64,000 nt of DNA from a bacterium (GCA_016125085.1 WGMM01000026.1:1-64000), one strand, 5' to 3'; counted from the first letter of the stretch, positions 38,228 to 47,960 are shown. Notes: a model not told the origin generated them from the letters alone. Program-made: numbers and translations.

Positions 38228-40333
38228 ATGTCCACGCAACTGATGGAAGCCCTGCGCAACGTGCGCAATATCGGTATCTCGGCGCACATCGATTCCGGCA
38301 AGACGACACTTTCGGAACGGATTCTTTACTACTCGGGCAAGATCCACAAGATCAACGAGGTCAAGGGCGATGGCGACGGCGCCGTCATGGACCACATGGA
38401 GCTGGAGAAGGAACGGGGCATCACCATCACCTCGGCGGCGACGACCGTCGAGTGGAAGGGGCACAAGGTCAACCTGATCGACACCCCCGGCCACGTGGAC
38501 TTCACGGTCGAGGTGGAGCGTTCCCTGCGGGTTCTGGACGGTGCCGTTCTGGTTCTGTGTGCCGTTGCCGGCGTTCAGTCTCAGTCGATCACGGTCGACC
38601 GCCAGATGAAGCGCTATAACGTCCCCCGCCTGGCGTTCATCAACAAGATGGACCGTACCGGCGCCAATCCGCGTAACGTCATCAAGGCCCTGGGCGACAA
38701 GCTCGGCCTGAACGCCGTGCCGATGCAATTGCCGATGGGTGCCGAGGCCAACTTCCAGGGCGTGATCGACCTGATCAACATGGAAGCCGTCTATTTCGAC
38801 GGCGAGAAGGGCGACACCGTCCGCCGCGAGCCGATCCCGGCCGAGTTCAAGGACGAAGCCGTGCGTGCCCGTCAGGGGATGCTCGAAGCGATCTCCCTGT
38901 TCTCCGACGAAGTCATGGAACTTCTTCTTGAAGAGCAGGAAGTGCCGCTGGACCTGATCCATAAGACGATCCGCGAAGGCGTGCTGGCCAACCAGCTGTG
39001 CCCGGTCTACGTCGGCTCGGCTTACAAGAACAAGGGCGTGCAGACTCTGCTGGACGCCGTCGCCTCCTACCTGCCCAGCCCGCTGGACCGGAACGTCAAG
39101 GCCAAGGACAACGACAACAACGCCGAAGAGATCGACATCCTTCCCGACCCGGAAAAGCCGCTCGTGGCGATGGCCTTCAAGCTCGTCGAAGAACCCTTCG
39201 GCCAGCTGACCTACACGCGGGTCTATCAGGGCACGCTGAAGAAGGGCGAGTTCTACTTCAACACGCGTCTCAAGAAGAAGCAGCGGGTCAGCCGGATCCT
39301 TCGCGTCCACTCGGACAAAAAGGAAGACATCGATTCAGCCAGTGCCGGCGACATCGTCGCGGTCATGGGCGTGGACTGTGCCACCGGGGACACCTACTGC
39401 CAGGACGGCCTGAACTACTCGCTGGAGTCGATCTTCGCGGCGGCGCCCGTGATCGACCTGTCGATCTCGGCCACCAAGCAGCAGGACGCCGACAAGCTTT
39501 CCAAGGCTCTGTCCCGCTTCATGCGTGAAGACCCGACCTTCCGCGTCCACCAGGATCCGGAAACGGCCGAGACGATCATCTCGGGCATGGGCGAACTGCA
39601 CCTGGAAATCTATGTCGAGCGCATCAAGCGCGAATACAAGGTCGAGTGCCAGGTCGGCATGCCGAAGGTCGCCTACCGCGAAACGCCGACCAAGCAGACC
39701 GACTACAACTACAAGCACCGGAAGCAGACGGGTGGTTCCGGTCAGTACGGCCACGTCGTCGGCACCCTGGTGCCTCTGAGCGTCGAAGGCGACGGCGAAT
39801 CGTTCATCTTCGAAAACAAGGTCGTCGGCGGCCGGATTCCCAACGAATTCATTCCGTCGGTTGAAAAGGGCTTCCGTCGCGCTCTGGACAAGGGCCCCGT
39901 CGCCGGCTTCCCGGTCATCGGCGTGAAGATGATCCTTTCCGACGGTTCCTACCACGACGTCGACTCGTCCGACATGGCCTTCCAGATCACGGGCTTCGAC
40001 GCCTTCCGCGAAACGTTCAAGAAGGCCGATCCGGTCCTGCTCGAACCGATCATGAAGGTCGAAGTCGAAGTTCCGACCGAATTCCAGGGGCCGGTCACCG
40101 GTAACGTCTCCAGCCGCCGTGGCGTGATCCTCGGCACCGAAAACCGCGAAAGCTTCGTCATGATCGAAGCCGAAGTGCCGCTCTCCGAAATGTTCGGCTA
40201 CTCGAACGACCTTCGGAGCATGACCCAGGGCAAGGGCGGCTTCTCGATGGAATTCCTGAAGTATCAAAAGGTTCCGACCAAGATGCAGGAAGAGATCGTG
40301 AAGAAGGTCCAGGCCGAAAACGCCAAGAAATAA
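38228..40333 (+). CDS. fusA: Elongation factor G, spd/mitochondrial EFG1-like type
   Basis: The protein has 701 residues from the ATG at 38228, where [20 protein letters not shown] matches the family start; no clear Shine-Dalgarno is seen. GTPase motifs are AHIDSGKTT (G1), [11 protein letters not shown] (G2), DTPGHVDFT (G3) and NKMDR (G4). Domains II-V follow through to the C-terminal [16 protein letters not shown] moves tRNAs and mRNA after peptide transfer and helps recycle ribosomes. Ser in HIDSGK (instead of Ala) and the [20 protein letters not shown] stretch resemble mitochondrial EFG1 and the related bacterial spdEFG1 group, which includes planctomycetes. A paralogous EF-G elsewhere in the genome is likely. 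Confidence 0.93.
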   Translation: MSTQLMEALRNVRNIGISAHIDSGKTTLSERILYYSGKIHKINEVKGDGDGAVMDHMELEKERGITITSAATTVEWKGHKVNLIDTPGHVDFTVEVERSLRVLDGAVLVLCAVAGVQSQSITVDRQMKRYNVPRLAFINKMDRTGANPRNVIKALGDKLGLNAVPMQLPMGAEANFQGVIDLINMEAVYFDGEKGDTVRREPIPAEFKDEAVRARQGMLEAISLFSDEVMELLLEEQEVPLDLIHKTIREGVLANQLCPVYVGSAYKNKGVQTLLDAVASYLPSPLDRNVKAKDNDNNAEEIDILPDPEKPLVAMAFKLVEEPFGQLTYTRVYQGTLKKGEFYFNTRLKKKQRVSRILRVHSDKKEDIDSASAGDIVAVMGVDCATGDTYCQDGLNYSLESIFAAAPVIDLSISATKQQDADKLSKALSRFMREDPTFRVHQDPETAETIISGMGELHLEIYVERIKREYKVECQVGMPKVAYRETPTKQTDYNYKHRKQTGGSGQYGHVVGTLVPLSVEGDGESFIFENKVVGGRIPNEFIPSVEKGFRRALDKGPVAGFPVIGVKMILSDGSYHDVDSSDMAFQITGFDAFRETFKKADPVLLEPIMKVEVEVPTEFQGPVTGNVSSRRGVILGTENRESFVMIEAEVPLSEMFGYSNDLRSMTQGKGGFSMEFLKYQKVPTKMQEEIVKKVQAENAKK

Positions 40334-40371
40334 GCGTTGCGTCCCTGAGACGCATCGATCGCCAATCCAAG

Positions 40372-40404
40372 GGGGGCCGGAGAATTCCGGCCCCCTGTTT
40401 TTTA
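40372..40404 (+). terminator. Strong intrinsic terminator after EF-G
   Basis: A perfect 10-bp GC-rich stem (40372-40381 with 40386-40395) is followed by TGTTTTTTATTT. It lies 38 bases after the EF-G stop codon. Confidence 0.92.
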
Positions 40405-40582
40405 TTTGACGAGTTATCAAAATCGATGGTCATACGATTTCGATGCTCCCGAATGCGATCGCCATTCCTGTCGAATCGTTCGGTGCTCGCCCGTCGACCC
40501 CGGGCTATCGGAAACGCGTCGTTCCGCTCATGCATGAATATTCAGAAATGTTCGTTTTCGAATGCAAAAATCCATCACAGGA

Positions 40583-40612
40583 TTGACGATCGGCACAAGA
40601 TTCGCTGATAAT
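40583..40612 (+). promoter_or_regulatory. Promoter of the DUF1559 gene
   Basis: TTGACG (40583-40588) and GATAAT (40607-40612) are 18 bases apart and 50 bases upstream of the DUF1559 start codon. Confidence 0.6.
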
Positions 40613-40662
40613 GAGGATTGGTCTGCAAAGGAACACACTTTCCTGATACGGAGCTAAGTCTT

Positions 40663-41736
40663 ATGCCCCAAGCTTTCCGTGCTCGTAAGGGCTTTACCCT
40701 GATCGAGCTGCTGGTGGTGATCGCGATCATCGCCGTACTCATCTCTCTGCTTCTTCCGGCAGTGCAGTCTGCCCGCGAAGCCGCCCGCCGTGCTCAGTGC
40801 GTGAACAATCTGAAGCAAATCGGGCTGGCTAACCATAACTTCGAATCGACCAACGGCCACTTCGCTCCGGGCTACGGCCCGAATCCCATGCCGGGTGGCG
40901 GCGGCCGCGCGAACTCGAACGCCCTCATTCTTCAGTTCCTCGAATCGGCCAGCCTCTACGGCGCGTTCAATTTCGAAGCGAACATCAACCTGACCGGCCC
41001 GACATCCCCGAACGACACGGCCCAGACCCAGATCGTCTCGGCCTTCGTCTGCCCGAGCGATCCTTCCCAGGCGAAGTTGCTCGCCGGCGTTTCGCAGCTC
41101 GGATACTGCAACTATTTCGGTAATGTCGGCAATACGGCCTCTCTGGAGCTGGGCACCGCCTTCGGCTTCCAGGAACCGAACGCCGTCAATGCCGGGATCT
41201 TCAACGTCCGGCTCGATCGCAGCGGCACCGCCACTTCGAATCCGGTCAATCACCTGAAGGTCCAAAATCCGACGACCATCGGTTCCATCACCGACGGCAC
41301 GAGCAACACGGCGCTCTATTCGGAAACGATCCGCTCGATTTCGATCGCGAACACCGTGGGCGAAATTCCGATCCCGAGCCTGCTGAACGTCTACTACTTC
41401 ACCGGCTCGATGGCTGGCGGCATGCAGGTTCCGCCCGCGCCCTGCCTGACCTTCCCCGGTTCGCGCCTGCGGTATCGCGGCCAGCAGTACTATCGTAACC
41501 TGCCGATCACCAGCTACTACAACCACACGATGACGCCCAATACCACAAAGTGGGACTGCATCGATGGTTCGTTCGTCGCGTCCCACACGGCCGCACGAAG
41601 CTATCACCCCGGTGGTGTGAACGTCACCTTCTGCGACGGCTCGGTCCGGTTCGTGAAGAACACCGTCAACGAAACCACGTGGCGTGCCCTTGGCACAAAA
41701 GCGGGCGGCGAAGTCATTTCGGCCGACGCTTATTGA
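40663..41736 (+). CDS. DUF1559 prepilin-like protein
   Basis: The protein has 357 residues from the ATG at 40663, with GGAG at 40650-40653; the longer frame begins too early. It has a type IV prepilin leader: after RARKG cleavage, [20 protein letters not shown] forms the methylated N-terminal helix, with Glu at +5. The signature [19 protein letters not shown] follows. The C-terminus has [17 protein letters not shown], the conserved end of DUF1559. Planctomycetes carry dozens of these pseudopilins, thought to be surface or secretion-system components. The small lipoprotein encoded downstream is a frequent partner. Confidence 0.93.
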   Translation: MPQAFRARKGFTLIELLVVIAIIAVLISLLLPAVQSAREAARRAQCVNNLKQIGLANHNFESTNGHFAPGYGPNPMPGGGGRANSNALILQFLESASLYGAFNFEANINLTGPTSPNDTAQTQIVSAFVCPSDPSQAKLLAGVSQLGYCNYFGNVGNTASLELGTAFGFQEPNAVNAGIFNVRLDRSGTATSNPVNHLKVQNPTTIGSITDGTSNTALYSETIRSISIANTVGEIPIPSLLNVYYFTGSMAGGMQVPPAPCLTFPGSRLRYRGQQYYRNLPITSYYNHTMTPNTTKWDCIDGSFVASHTAARSYHPGGVNVTFCDGSVRFVKNTVNETTWRALGTKAGGEVISADAY

Positions 41737-41765
41737 TCGCCTGGCGCAATTCACTACGAAACGTC

Positions 41766-41797
41766 ACAACGGGACGATCACCTCGTCCCGTTGCTGT
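41766..41797 (+). terminator. Hairpin after the DUF1559 gene
   Basis: An 11-bp perfect stem (41766-41776 with 41782-41792) closes a five-base loop, followed by CTGTTT. It may attenuate rather than fully stop transcription into the lipoprotein gene. Confidence 0.7.
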
Positions 41798-41842
41798 TTC
41801 GTAACGCAGATACACTCAAGGATTTCTGATCGGAGCAAGTTC

Positions 41843-42301
41843 ATGTCCGCGCGTTTTGCGATCGTTTCTGTCTCTCTCCTGATGACCATGGTTTGCGTTG
41901 GCTGTGGCGGTTCGGGTGGCCCGGTAACTCAGGAACTCGCCGTAGAATCCCGCCTCGGTGAAGTCGCCGAACTGTACCGGTCTTATGCTGCGACGACCAA
42001 GAAAGCCCCCAAATCCCTGGCGGATCTTCGTACCATCGAGAACGTCGCCCCTTCCGGGCTGACGCCTCTCGTCACCGGAGAAGTCATCGTCTTCTGGGGT
42101 GCGGAGTTGACCAGCCTTGGCGAAGAACCCACCGGGCCTGAGTCCGACAAAGTCCTCGCCTACGAAAAAGACGTGCCCCAGAAGGGCGGACAAGTCCTGA
42201 TGCTGGACCGCCGCATCAAGACGATGTCGGCCGAAGAATTCGCCGCCGCCCCCAAGGCCGGCACGCTCGAAGAAGCGACGCCCGCCAAGAAGAAGGGCTG
42301 A
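41843..42301 (+). CDS. Small lipoprotein accompanying DUF1559
   Basis: The protein has 152 residues from the ATG at 41843, with GGAG at 41832-41835. A lipoprotein signal peptide ends in VCVGC, so the cysteine should be lipidated. The mature part contains VESRLGEVAELYRSYAATTKKAPKS (split here: VESRLGEVAELYRSY and ATTKKAPKSLADL) and GEVIVFWGAEL. It ends in a Lys/Ala/Pro-rich tail. Small lipoproteins of this kind often follow DUF1559 genes in planctomycetes. Their function is unknown. Confidence 0.78.
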   Translation: MSARFAIVSVSLLMTMVCVGCGGSGGPVTQELAVESRLGEVAELYRSYAATTKKAPKSLADLRTIENVAPSGLTPLVTGEVIVFWGAELTSLGEEPTGPESDKVLAYEKDVPQKGGQVLMLDRRIKTMSAEEFAAAPKAGTLEEATPAKKKG

Positions 42302-42507
42302 CGGCCACCAGATCAATTCGGTTTACGATCACGAAGGCCGCGATATCCGACCAGGAATCGCGGCCTGATTTTTCGGATCGGTCGAACATTCCGCCAAGTC
42401 GATCCCTGATTTCTTCGGATGTGGATTTCGTTCGATTCGTTCGATACCGAGTTCGAATCCCAACGCGATCAGCGGCGGGACGCCGCTGCGACTGCGATTT
42501 TCCGCTG

Positions 42508-43287
42508 CTACTTGTATTTCATCCAACCAGGCTCGAACCTTGGACTTTCGAAATTCACCCGCAGTTTCGTCAGCCCTTTGGCCGGGGCGGTCGGGCCGGC
42601 GATTTTCCGGTCGCATGATTTCAGCACGTCCGCCACGCGTCGCGTGGCCCACTTGCCCGAACCGACGAGAATCAGCGTGCCCGCGATCGAGCGCACCATG
42701 TTGTAAAGAAAACCGTCCGCTTCGACCTCGATGTGCACTTCGTCGTCGACCCGAATGACATCACATGCGAATATGCGCCTGACGGTGGAAATCCGCTCCG
42801 AACCGACCGTCTGAAACGCCGCGAAATCGTGCCTGCCGATAAGCCACGAGGCTGCCGCACGCATTTCCGATTCGTCGAGCGGCCTGGGCACGTGGTGCGC
42901 ATAGCGGAACTTCATCGGATCGGCCACCGGGCCATTGTCGACACGATATCGATAGCGTTTCGAACGGGCATCGAGCGTCGGGTGAAACGCCTGCGAAACT
43001 TCGTCGGCGTGCCTTACGCGGATCGTGTCAGGCAGGAACGCATTCAGTGCATTCCGAAAGATAGCCGGTTCGTAAGTGGCCGAGGTCAAGAAAGTCGCAA
43101 CCTGGCCGATCGCATGCACGCCCGCGTCCGTGCGGCCACTGCCCATGACCTGAGGCCGCCTGCCCAGCATTTTTTCCAGCGCCGACTCGACCGACTCCTG
43201 AATCGTCGGCAGCCCGGGCTGAATTTGCCAGCCGGCGAAGTCGGTACCGTCATAGGCGATCGTCAGGCGGATCTGGCGGACATCCAT
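42508..43287 (-). CDS. truA: tRNA pseudouridine(38-40) synthase TruA
   Basis: The protein has 259 residues. The first strand reads RLTIAYDGTDFAGWQIQPG and the active-site segment MGSGRTDAGVHAIGQVATF, in which the aspartate of GRTDAGVHA is the catalytic residue. SKRYRYRVDNG and the C-terminal GFLYNMVRSIAGTLILVGSG also match. TruA converts uridines 38-40 of the anticodon stem-loop to pseudouridine. The length equals that of typical TruA. It lies downstream of asd on the same strand but beyond a terminator, so it probably has its own promoter. Confidence 0.95.
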   Translation of the reverse strand: MDVRQIRLTIAYDGTDFAGWQIQPGLPTIQESVESALEKMLGRRPQVMGSGRTDAGVHAIGQVATFLTSATYEPAIFRNALNAFLPDTIRVRHADEVSQAFHPTLDARSKRYRYRVDNGPVADPMKFRYAHHVPRPLDESEMRAAASWLIGRHDFAAFQTVGSERISTVRRIFACDVIRVDDEVHIEVEADGFLYNMVRSIAGTLILVGSGKWATRRVADVLKSCDRKIAGPTAPAKGLTKLRVNFESPRFEPGWMKYK

Positions 43288-43323
43288 CGCAATGAAGCTC
43301 TCAGCCAGAGTTTACGCATACAC

Positions 43324-43369
43324 GAAAAACGAGGGCTGGCCTGGATCTTTCAAGATACCGGGCCAGCCC
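43324..43369 (-). terminator. Intrinsic terminator after asd
   Basis: On the minus strand a 9-bp stem (43361-43369 with 43333-43341), extended inside by a partly paired AT-rich segment, is followed by TCGTTTTTCGTG. It lies 34 bases after the asd stop. Confidence 0.8.
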
Positions 43370-43402
43370 GCATCGATCACGAAAGTTGTGCCGAAGGGCG
43401 GA

Positions 43403-44410
43403 TCAAAGCCCCCGGGCGATCATGGTTTCGGCGATCTGAACGGCGTTCAGGGCCGCCCCCTTGCGCAGGTTATCGCTCACGCACCAGAACAGAAGGCCAT
43501 GCGGGTTATCGATTTCCTGCCGAATCCGGCCGACGAAGACTTCGTCGCGTCCGTCGGCGGCTCGCGGGTTGGGGTGCTGGCGGTTGCGGAAGTCGTCGTC
43601 GACGATCACCCCGGGGGAATTCGCCCAGATCTGGCGAGCGTCGTCCGGCGTGAGCGGTTTTTCGCACTCGATCAGAATCGACTCGCTATGGCAGTTCACG
43701 ACCGGCACGCGAATGCATGTCGGCTGCACCTGGATCGACGCGTCGCCCATGATCTTGCGGGTTTCGTTGACCATCTTCATCTCTTCCTTCGTGTAGCCGG
43801 AATCGAGGAAGTCGTCGATCTGGGCCACGCAATTGAAGGCGATGGGGTGGGCGAATTTGGCTGGTGCAGGTTCTGACTGGCCTGCCAGGCGGGCTTTCAC
43901 CTGGTCTTCCAGCTCGGACATGCCCTTCTGGCCAGCCCCTGAGACGGCCTGGTACGTGCTGACGATCACTCGCTTGATGCGGAATTTTTCGTGCAAGGGC
44001 TTGAGGGCGACGACCATCTGGATCGTCGAGCAGTTCGGATTGGCGATGATGCCCTGATGCTTGTCGATATCGTGCGGATTGACCTCCGGCACGACCAGGG
44101 GCACGTTCGGGTCCATACGCCAGGCGGAGCTGTTGTCGATGACGACCGCGCCGGCCCGGGCTGCGGCGGGGCTGGTTTCGCGCGAAACCGAAGCCGGCGT
44201 GCTCGAAAGCAGAATGTCGATGCCTTCGAACTGTTTGTCGGAAACGGGCAGGATCGGGTGATCCTCGCCCGCGAACCGGATCGTCCGGCCCGCGCTGCGG
44301 GGGCTCGCGAGAAATTTCACGGAAGAGGCCGGAAAAGCCCGTTGTTCCAGCAGCCGCACCATCACTTCGCCCACGGCGCCGCTGGCGCCCAGCACACCCA
44401 CGCGTTTCAC
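43403..44410 (-). CDS. asd: Aspartate-semialdehyde dehydrogenase
   Basis: The protein has 335 residues from a GTG at 44410 with AAGGA about nine bases upstream; the longer TTG-started frame adds 15 residues before VKRVGVLGASGAVGEVMVR. The NADP-binding GASGAVG loop, the catalytic cysteine in IANPNCSTIQMVVAL, and the STYQAVSGAGQKGM segment are clear. It reduces aspartyl phosphate to aspartate semialdehyde, feeding lysine/diaminopimelate, threonine and methionine synthesis. It diverges from purD; the 259 bases between hold both upstream regions. Confidence 0.95.
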   Translation of the reverse strand: MKRVGVLGASGAVGEVMVRLLEQRAFPASSVKFLASPRSAGRTIRFAGEDHPILPVSDKQFEGIDILLSSTPASVSRETSPAAARAGAVVIDNSSAWRMDPNVPLVVPEVNPHDIDKHQGIIANPNCSTIQMVVALKPLHEKFRIKRVIVSTYQAVSGAGQKGMSELEDQVKARLAGQSEPAPAKFAHPIAFNCVAQIDDFLDSGYTKEEMKMVNETRKIMGDASIQVQPTCIRVPVVNCHSESILIECEKPLTPDDARQIWANSPGVIVDDDFRNRQHPNPRAADGRDEVFVGRIRQEIDNPHGLLFWCVSDNLRKGAALNAVQIAETMIARGL

Positions 44411-44669
44411 CGGTCGGATTCCTTCGTTAAGTTCGCTTACCGTACCACTCGCCAAAGCGGCCCCGTCCGGTTAGACTTGGGCACGCAACGGCGGTTCCGG
44501 ACTCCGACACACGTTCGTCGGTTCCCGCACGAATCCCCGGCCGCTTCGGCGTGCCGGACAGATCGGACCCGCCATCATACCCGAAACCGGCCACGACGCC
44601 AAATTGCTTCGCGGCAAGATCGTCGGTATGAATCGCCCCAAGTCGAAACGATCCGAGGAAGGTGCTGCC

Positions 44670-46172
44670 TTGAAGGTTCTGGTGGTCGGTCGCGGCGGCC
44701 GTGAACATGCGTTGTGCTGGAAGCTGGCACAGTCTCCCAAAGTCACCCAGGTGATCTGTGCTCCGGGCAACGCCGGCACGGCCCTGGAGGATAAGGTCAT
44801 CAACGAAGCCGTCGAGCCCAACGACGTCCGGGGCCTGCTGCAGCTCGCCCGCCGCAAGGGGGTCGATCTGACCGTCGTCGGCCCCGAAGACCCGCTCACC
44901 CTCGGCATCGCCGACGTCTTCGCCCGCGAGGGCCTGCGCGTGTTCGGCCCCCGAAAGGACGCCGCGGAGCTTGAAGGCTCGAAGATATTCTCGAAGGAAA
45001 TGATGCGTCAGGCCGGCATCCCCACGGCCGACTTCCGCGTCTTCCGCAGCTTGCCGGATGCCGAACGATACCTGCTCTCGCGCGATGTTTCGGTCACGAT
45101 CCGCTCGAAAGGCCGGTCGACCGTCCGCCAGCCGTTCACGTGCGTCACCGCCGCGGAAGCGCTGCAGGCCATCGACCGGATCTTCGACGCCCGCAATATG
45201 CTCTCGGGCAATGTGCAGGTCGAGATCGAGGAACGGGGCGAAAAGGTCCTTTACGACACAGCCGAAACGGCCCGCAAGGCAATTATGGCCCACCCGATCG
45301 GCCTTGTCGTGAAGGCCGACGGTCTGGCGGCAGGCAAGGGCGTCTTCGTGTGCGACACGATCGGCGAAGCCATGGAGGCCGTCGAAAGCCTGATGATGAA
45401 GCGCGTCTTCGGCCGCGCGGGCGATTCGATTCTGATCGAGGAACGCCTCGACGGTGTCGAGACCAGCGTCCTCGCCCTGACCGATGGCCGTTCGATCCTG
45501 CCGCTGCCATCCAGCCAGGATCACAAGCGTGCCTTCGACGGCGACGCCGGACCCAACACGGGCGGCATGGGTGCCTACAGTCCCGCGGATGTGCTGAAGC
45601 CGGAAGTGATGAGCGTGATCGAGTCAGAAGTGCTCGTACACGCCGTGCATTCGATGAAGCGCCAGCGCCGGCCTTTCAAGGGGCTGCTCTATGCCGGCAT
45701 CATGCTGACTTCGCAGGGCCCGAAGGTGCTGGAATTCAACGTGCGTTTCGGCGACCCGGAATGCCAGGTCATTCTGATGCGGCTCAAGAGCGACCTGGTC
45801 GACCTGCTCGAAGCCGTGATCGACGAACGGCTCGACACTGCCGAAGTCGTCTGGGACGATCGCCCGGCGATCACGGTCGTCTTCGCCGCCGAAGGCTATC
45901 CAGGCAAATACGAGCGGGGCAAAGAGATCAAGGGCCTCGACGAAGCCAATGCCGTACCTGGTGTGAAGGTTTTCCATGCTGGCACAGGCCTCAGGCCCGT
46001 CAAAAGCGGGGCCGAGCCCGTCGTCATTTCCGATGGCGGCCGGGTTCTTAACGTCACGGCCATCGGCGACACCCTCCAGGAAGCCGCGGACCGGGCCTAC
46101 GAAGCCTGCGCGAAAATCAAATTCCCGGGTGGCTGGTATCGCAAGGATATCGCATGGCAGGCACTCAAGTGA
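44670..46172 (+). CDS. purD: Phosphoribosylamine-glycine ligase with extra insertion
   Basis: The protein has 500 residues from a TTG at 44670, preceded by a near-perfect GAGGAAGG seven bases away; LKVLVVGRGGREHALCWKL is the exact family start, so the upstream ATGs are rejected. It forms glycinamide ribonucleotide in purine synthesis. ATP-grasp motifs are EGSKIFSKEMMRQAGIPTA, VVKADGLAAGKGVFV, DHKRAFDGDAGPNTGGMGAY and LEFNVRFGDPECQ. The usual PurD has about 420-430 residues. Here ~70 extra residues lie between AERYLLS and HPIGLVVKADG (about residues 136-208), just before the ATP-binding loop. The frame is intact, so this is an insertion and not a frameshift. Confidence 0.93.
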   Translation: MKVLVVGRGGREHALCWKLAQSPKVTQVICAPGNAGTALEDKVINEAVEPNDVRGLLQLARRKGVDLTVVGPEDPLTLGIADVFAREGLRVFGPRKDAAELEGSKIFSKEMMRQAGIPTADFRVFRSLPDAERYLLSRDVSVTIRSKGRSTVRQPFTCVTAAEALQAIDRIFDARNMLSGNVQVEIEERGEKVLYDTAETARKAIMAHPIGLVVKADGLAAGKGVFVCDTIGEAMEAVESLMMKRVFGRAGDSILIEERLDGVETSVLALTDGRSILPLPSSQDHKRAFDGDAGPNTGGMGAYSPADVLKPEVMSVIESEVLVHAVHSMKRQRRPFKGLLYAGIMLTSQGPKVLEFNVRFGDPECQVILMRLKSDLVDLLEAVIDERLDTAEVVWDDRPAITVVFAAEGYPGKYERGKEIKGLDEANAVPGVKVFHAGTGLRPVKSGAEPVVISDGGRVLNVTAIGDTLQEAADRAYEACAKIKFPGGWYRKDIAWQALK

Positions 46173-46183
46173 CTTTGTCCAGG

Positions 46184-46336
46184 TGAATCATGAGTAGGCG
46201 GGCTTCAGCCCGCCAGCCCGGATGCGACGTGAATCATGAGTAGGGCGGGCTTCAGCCCGCCAACCCGGATGCGACGTGAGTAGCCCGGCAACCCGGAAGC
46301 GACGTTCGAAAACGGCGGGCTGAAGCCCGCCCTACG
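46184..46336. repeat. REP palindrome block, left copy
   Basis: The block holds three palindromes of the GGCGGGCTTCAGCCCGCC type at 46197-46214, 46244-46261 and 46314-46331 (the last in opposite orientation, CTGAAG centre). They are joined by GCCCGGATGCGACGTGAATC-type linkers. It is almost identical, with the same 47- and 70-base spacing, to the block at 46941-47094 on the other side of the transposase gene. Confidence 0.9.
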
Positions 46337-46370
46337 AAGAAGGACTTGTCCTTGTCGTCGGGAACCTTCG

Positions 46371-46927
46371 ATGCCGAATTACCGCAGACTTTACACAACT
46401 GGAGGAACGTATTTTCTCACTGTCGTCACGGCGAACCGGAATACGATCTTTCGTACGGAATCCGCTCGATCACTCTTGCGTGCCTGCATCGAAAATGCGA
46501 GGACCAGCAAGCCATTCGCCATCGAAGCGATGGTGCTACTTCCTGAGCATTTTCATATCCTTCTGAGTCTTCCGCGGGGCGATGACGATTTTTCTTCACG
46601 AATAGGGCAGATTAAGGCTGTTTTACGCATCGATGGCTCGAAATCGGTGGCAAAGAGTCTAAAAGGAGTGCATCTCAAGTCGAACGGCGTGACCGGGCGG
46701 TCTGGCAAAAGCGGTTCTGGGAGCACTTGATCCGAGACGAATGCGATTTCGAGAATCATTTTCATTACATTCATTACAATCCCGTCAAACACGGATTGGT
46801 TCGATGCGTCATCGATTGGCCATATTCGACATTCCATCAGGCTTCGAAAAAAGGGCTCTATCCACCAGATTGGGGATGTGCCGAATATGGAATCCCACAG
46901 GGAATCGAAGGAATGGAATTGGATTAG
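46371..46927 (+). pseudogene. RAYT (REP-associated tyrosine transposase), frameshifted
   Basis: The first frame (from ATG 46371) encodes YRRLYTTGGTYFLTVVTANR and the HUH motif in LPEHFHILLSL, as in IS200-like Y1 transposases of the RAYT family. Around 46640-46680 the reading frame changes by -1. The second frame continues with ERRDRAVWQKRFWEHLIRDE and YIHYNPVKHGLV, which carries the expected catalytic tyrosine, and ends at 46927. Both halves are recognisable, so one indel explains the break; no convincing slippery heptamer is seen. The gene is bracketed by two blocks of REP palindromes, the natural substrates of RAYTs. Confidence 0.88.
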
Positions 46928-46940
46928 CCCGGATGCGAAA

Positions 46941-47094
46941 TGAATCATGAGTAGGGCGGGCTTCAGCCCGCCAGCCCGGATGCGAAGTGAATCATGAGTT
47001 GGGCGGGCTTCAGCCCGCCAGCCCGGATGCGAAGTGAGTACCACGCCGGCCCGGATGCGACGTTCGAAAACGGCGGGCTGAAGCCCGCCCTACG
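46941..47094. repeat. REP palindrome block, right copy
   Basis: This is the direct repeat of the block at 46184-46336. Its palindromes lie at 46955-46972, 47002-47019 and 47072-47089 (the last in opposite orientation). It ends four bases before the stop codon of the next minus-strand gene. Confidence 0.9.
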
Positions 47095-47098
47095 GATT

Positions 47099-47926
47099 TC
47101 AATCCCTCCCACCATCCCGATATACGTATTCGGTCTTGGTGCGGGCGTCGGAGCGGTAACTGTCCAGGCCCTGAAGGGCGCGGTGGAGTGAACGAGCTCC
47201 AGCTGCCGCCGACCGGCTCAGGTAGCCGTCGAGCGTACGGATCTTGAACGAAAGCTCGGCGATCACGGGCGTTTCGGAAGGCCCCCTCGTCCAGAGAATC
47301 GCCGCGAAGCTCGCCTTCAGCGGCTTCGATTCGTCGTCGACCCGGATCTCGATCGTATCGCTCGTCCAGACAGTCTCTTTGACCTCGATCCCCTGCACCG
47401 TACGGATTTCTATCTTGCCGTGCAGCGTTCGTTCGTCCGATGACAGCGTGCCGATCACCGGGAAGACTTCTTCGGCGTCGGCGACCGTCGCCGGTGCTTT
47501 CGGAGGTTTGCCCGGCTTATCGGATACAAGTCCCGCCACTGTGGCCGAATGGGAAAACCGGCTGAGGAACGGCGGGGCGATGTCCTCTTCGAACTTCGCC
47601 TTGCCCGCCAGACCTTTCGCGGGAGTGACGTCGGTTCCGAAGGCGAGGAAAAGATCCTCGGACCGGCACTTCAGCGTCAATTCGGAGCTGCCCTCTCCCC
47701 AGCGCTGACGAAGCAGCAATCCGTTGCGGCGGAACGTGAAATCAGGCGTATCGAGGAACCGGGCCATCCGGGTTCCGGCGAGCTTCAGCTCGCCCTTGAT
47801 CCGGACCGCCGGCAAATCCTTCGCCGCGTGGCGAATCTCGCGCCAGATTTCGTTGACGGCTTCCGACCGGTGGCGAAACAGGGAGTGATCGATCAGCAGC
47901 TTGTATTCGCGGGATTCGATTTTCAA
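47099..47926 (-). CDS. Possible CYTH-like triphosphate-tunnel protein
   Basis: The protein has 275 residues, starting with TTG at 47926. The beginning, KIESREYKLLID, resembles the N-terminal ExExK-type strand of CYTH/VTC proteins, though the spacing is not exact. Later basic and acidic strands (RFLDTPDFTFRRNGLLLRQR, SSELTLKCRSED, IEIRTVQGIEVKETVW, ETPVIAELSFKI) also fit the alternating charged strands of a triphosphate tunnel. CYTH enzymes act on adenylate, thiamine triphosphate or polyphosphate. The assignment is tentative. Its stop lies just beside the REP block. Confidence 0.6.
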   Translation of the reverse strand: MKIESREYKLLIDHSLFRHRSEAVNEIWREIRHAAKDLPAVRIKGELKLAGTRMARFLDTPDFTFRRNGLLLRQRWGEGSSELTLKCRSEDLFLAFGTDVTPAKGLAGKAKFEEDIAPPFLSRFSHSATVAGLVSDKPGKPPKAPATVADAEEVFPVIGTLSSDERTLHGKIEIRTVQGIEVKETVWTSDTIEIRVDDESKPLKASFAAILWTRGPSETPVIAELSFKIRTLDGYLSRSAAAGARSLHRALQGLDSYRSDARTKTEYVYRDGGRD

Positions 47927-47960
47927 GGACAGTTCCGTTCAGTTGGTTCCGAAAGCGAAC

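Noticed and set aside
46640-46680. Programmed -1 frameshift in the RAYT
   Set aside because: No canonical slippery heptamer or downstream stimulatory structure was seen, and RAYTs are normally single-frame; an indel is simpler.
46184-47094. CRISPR array suggested by repeated palindromes
   Set aside because: The palindromes are few and the linkers are themselves repeated, with a RAYT between; this is a REP structure, with no cas genes.
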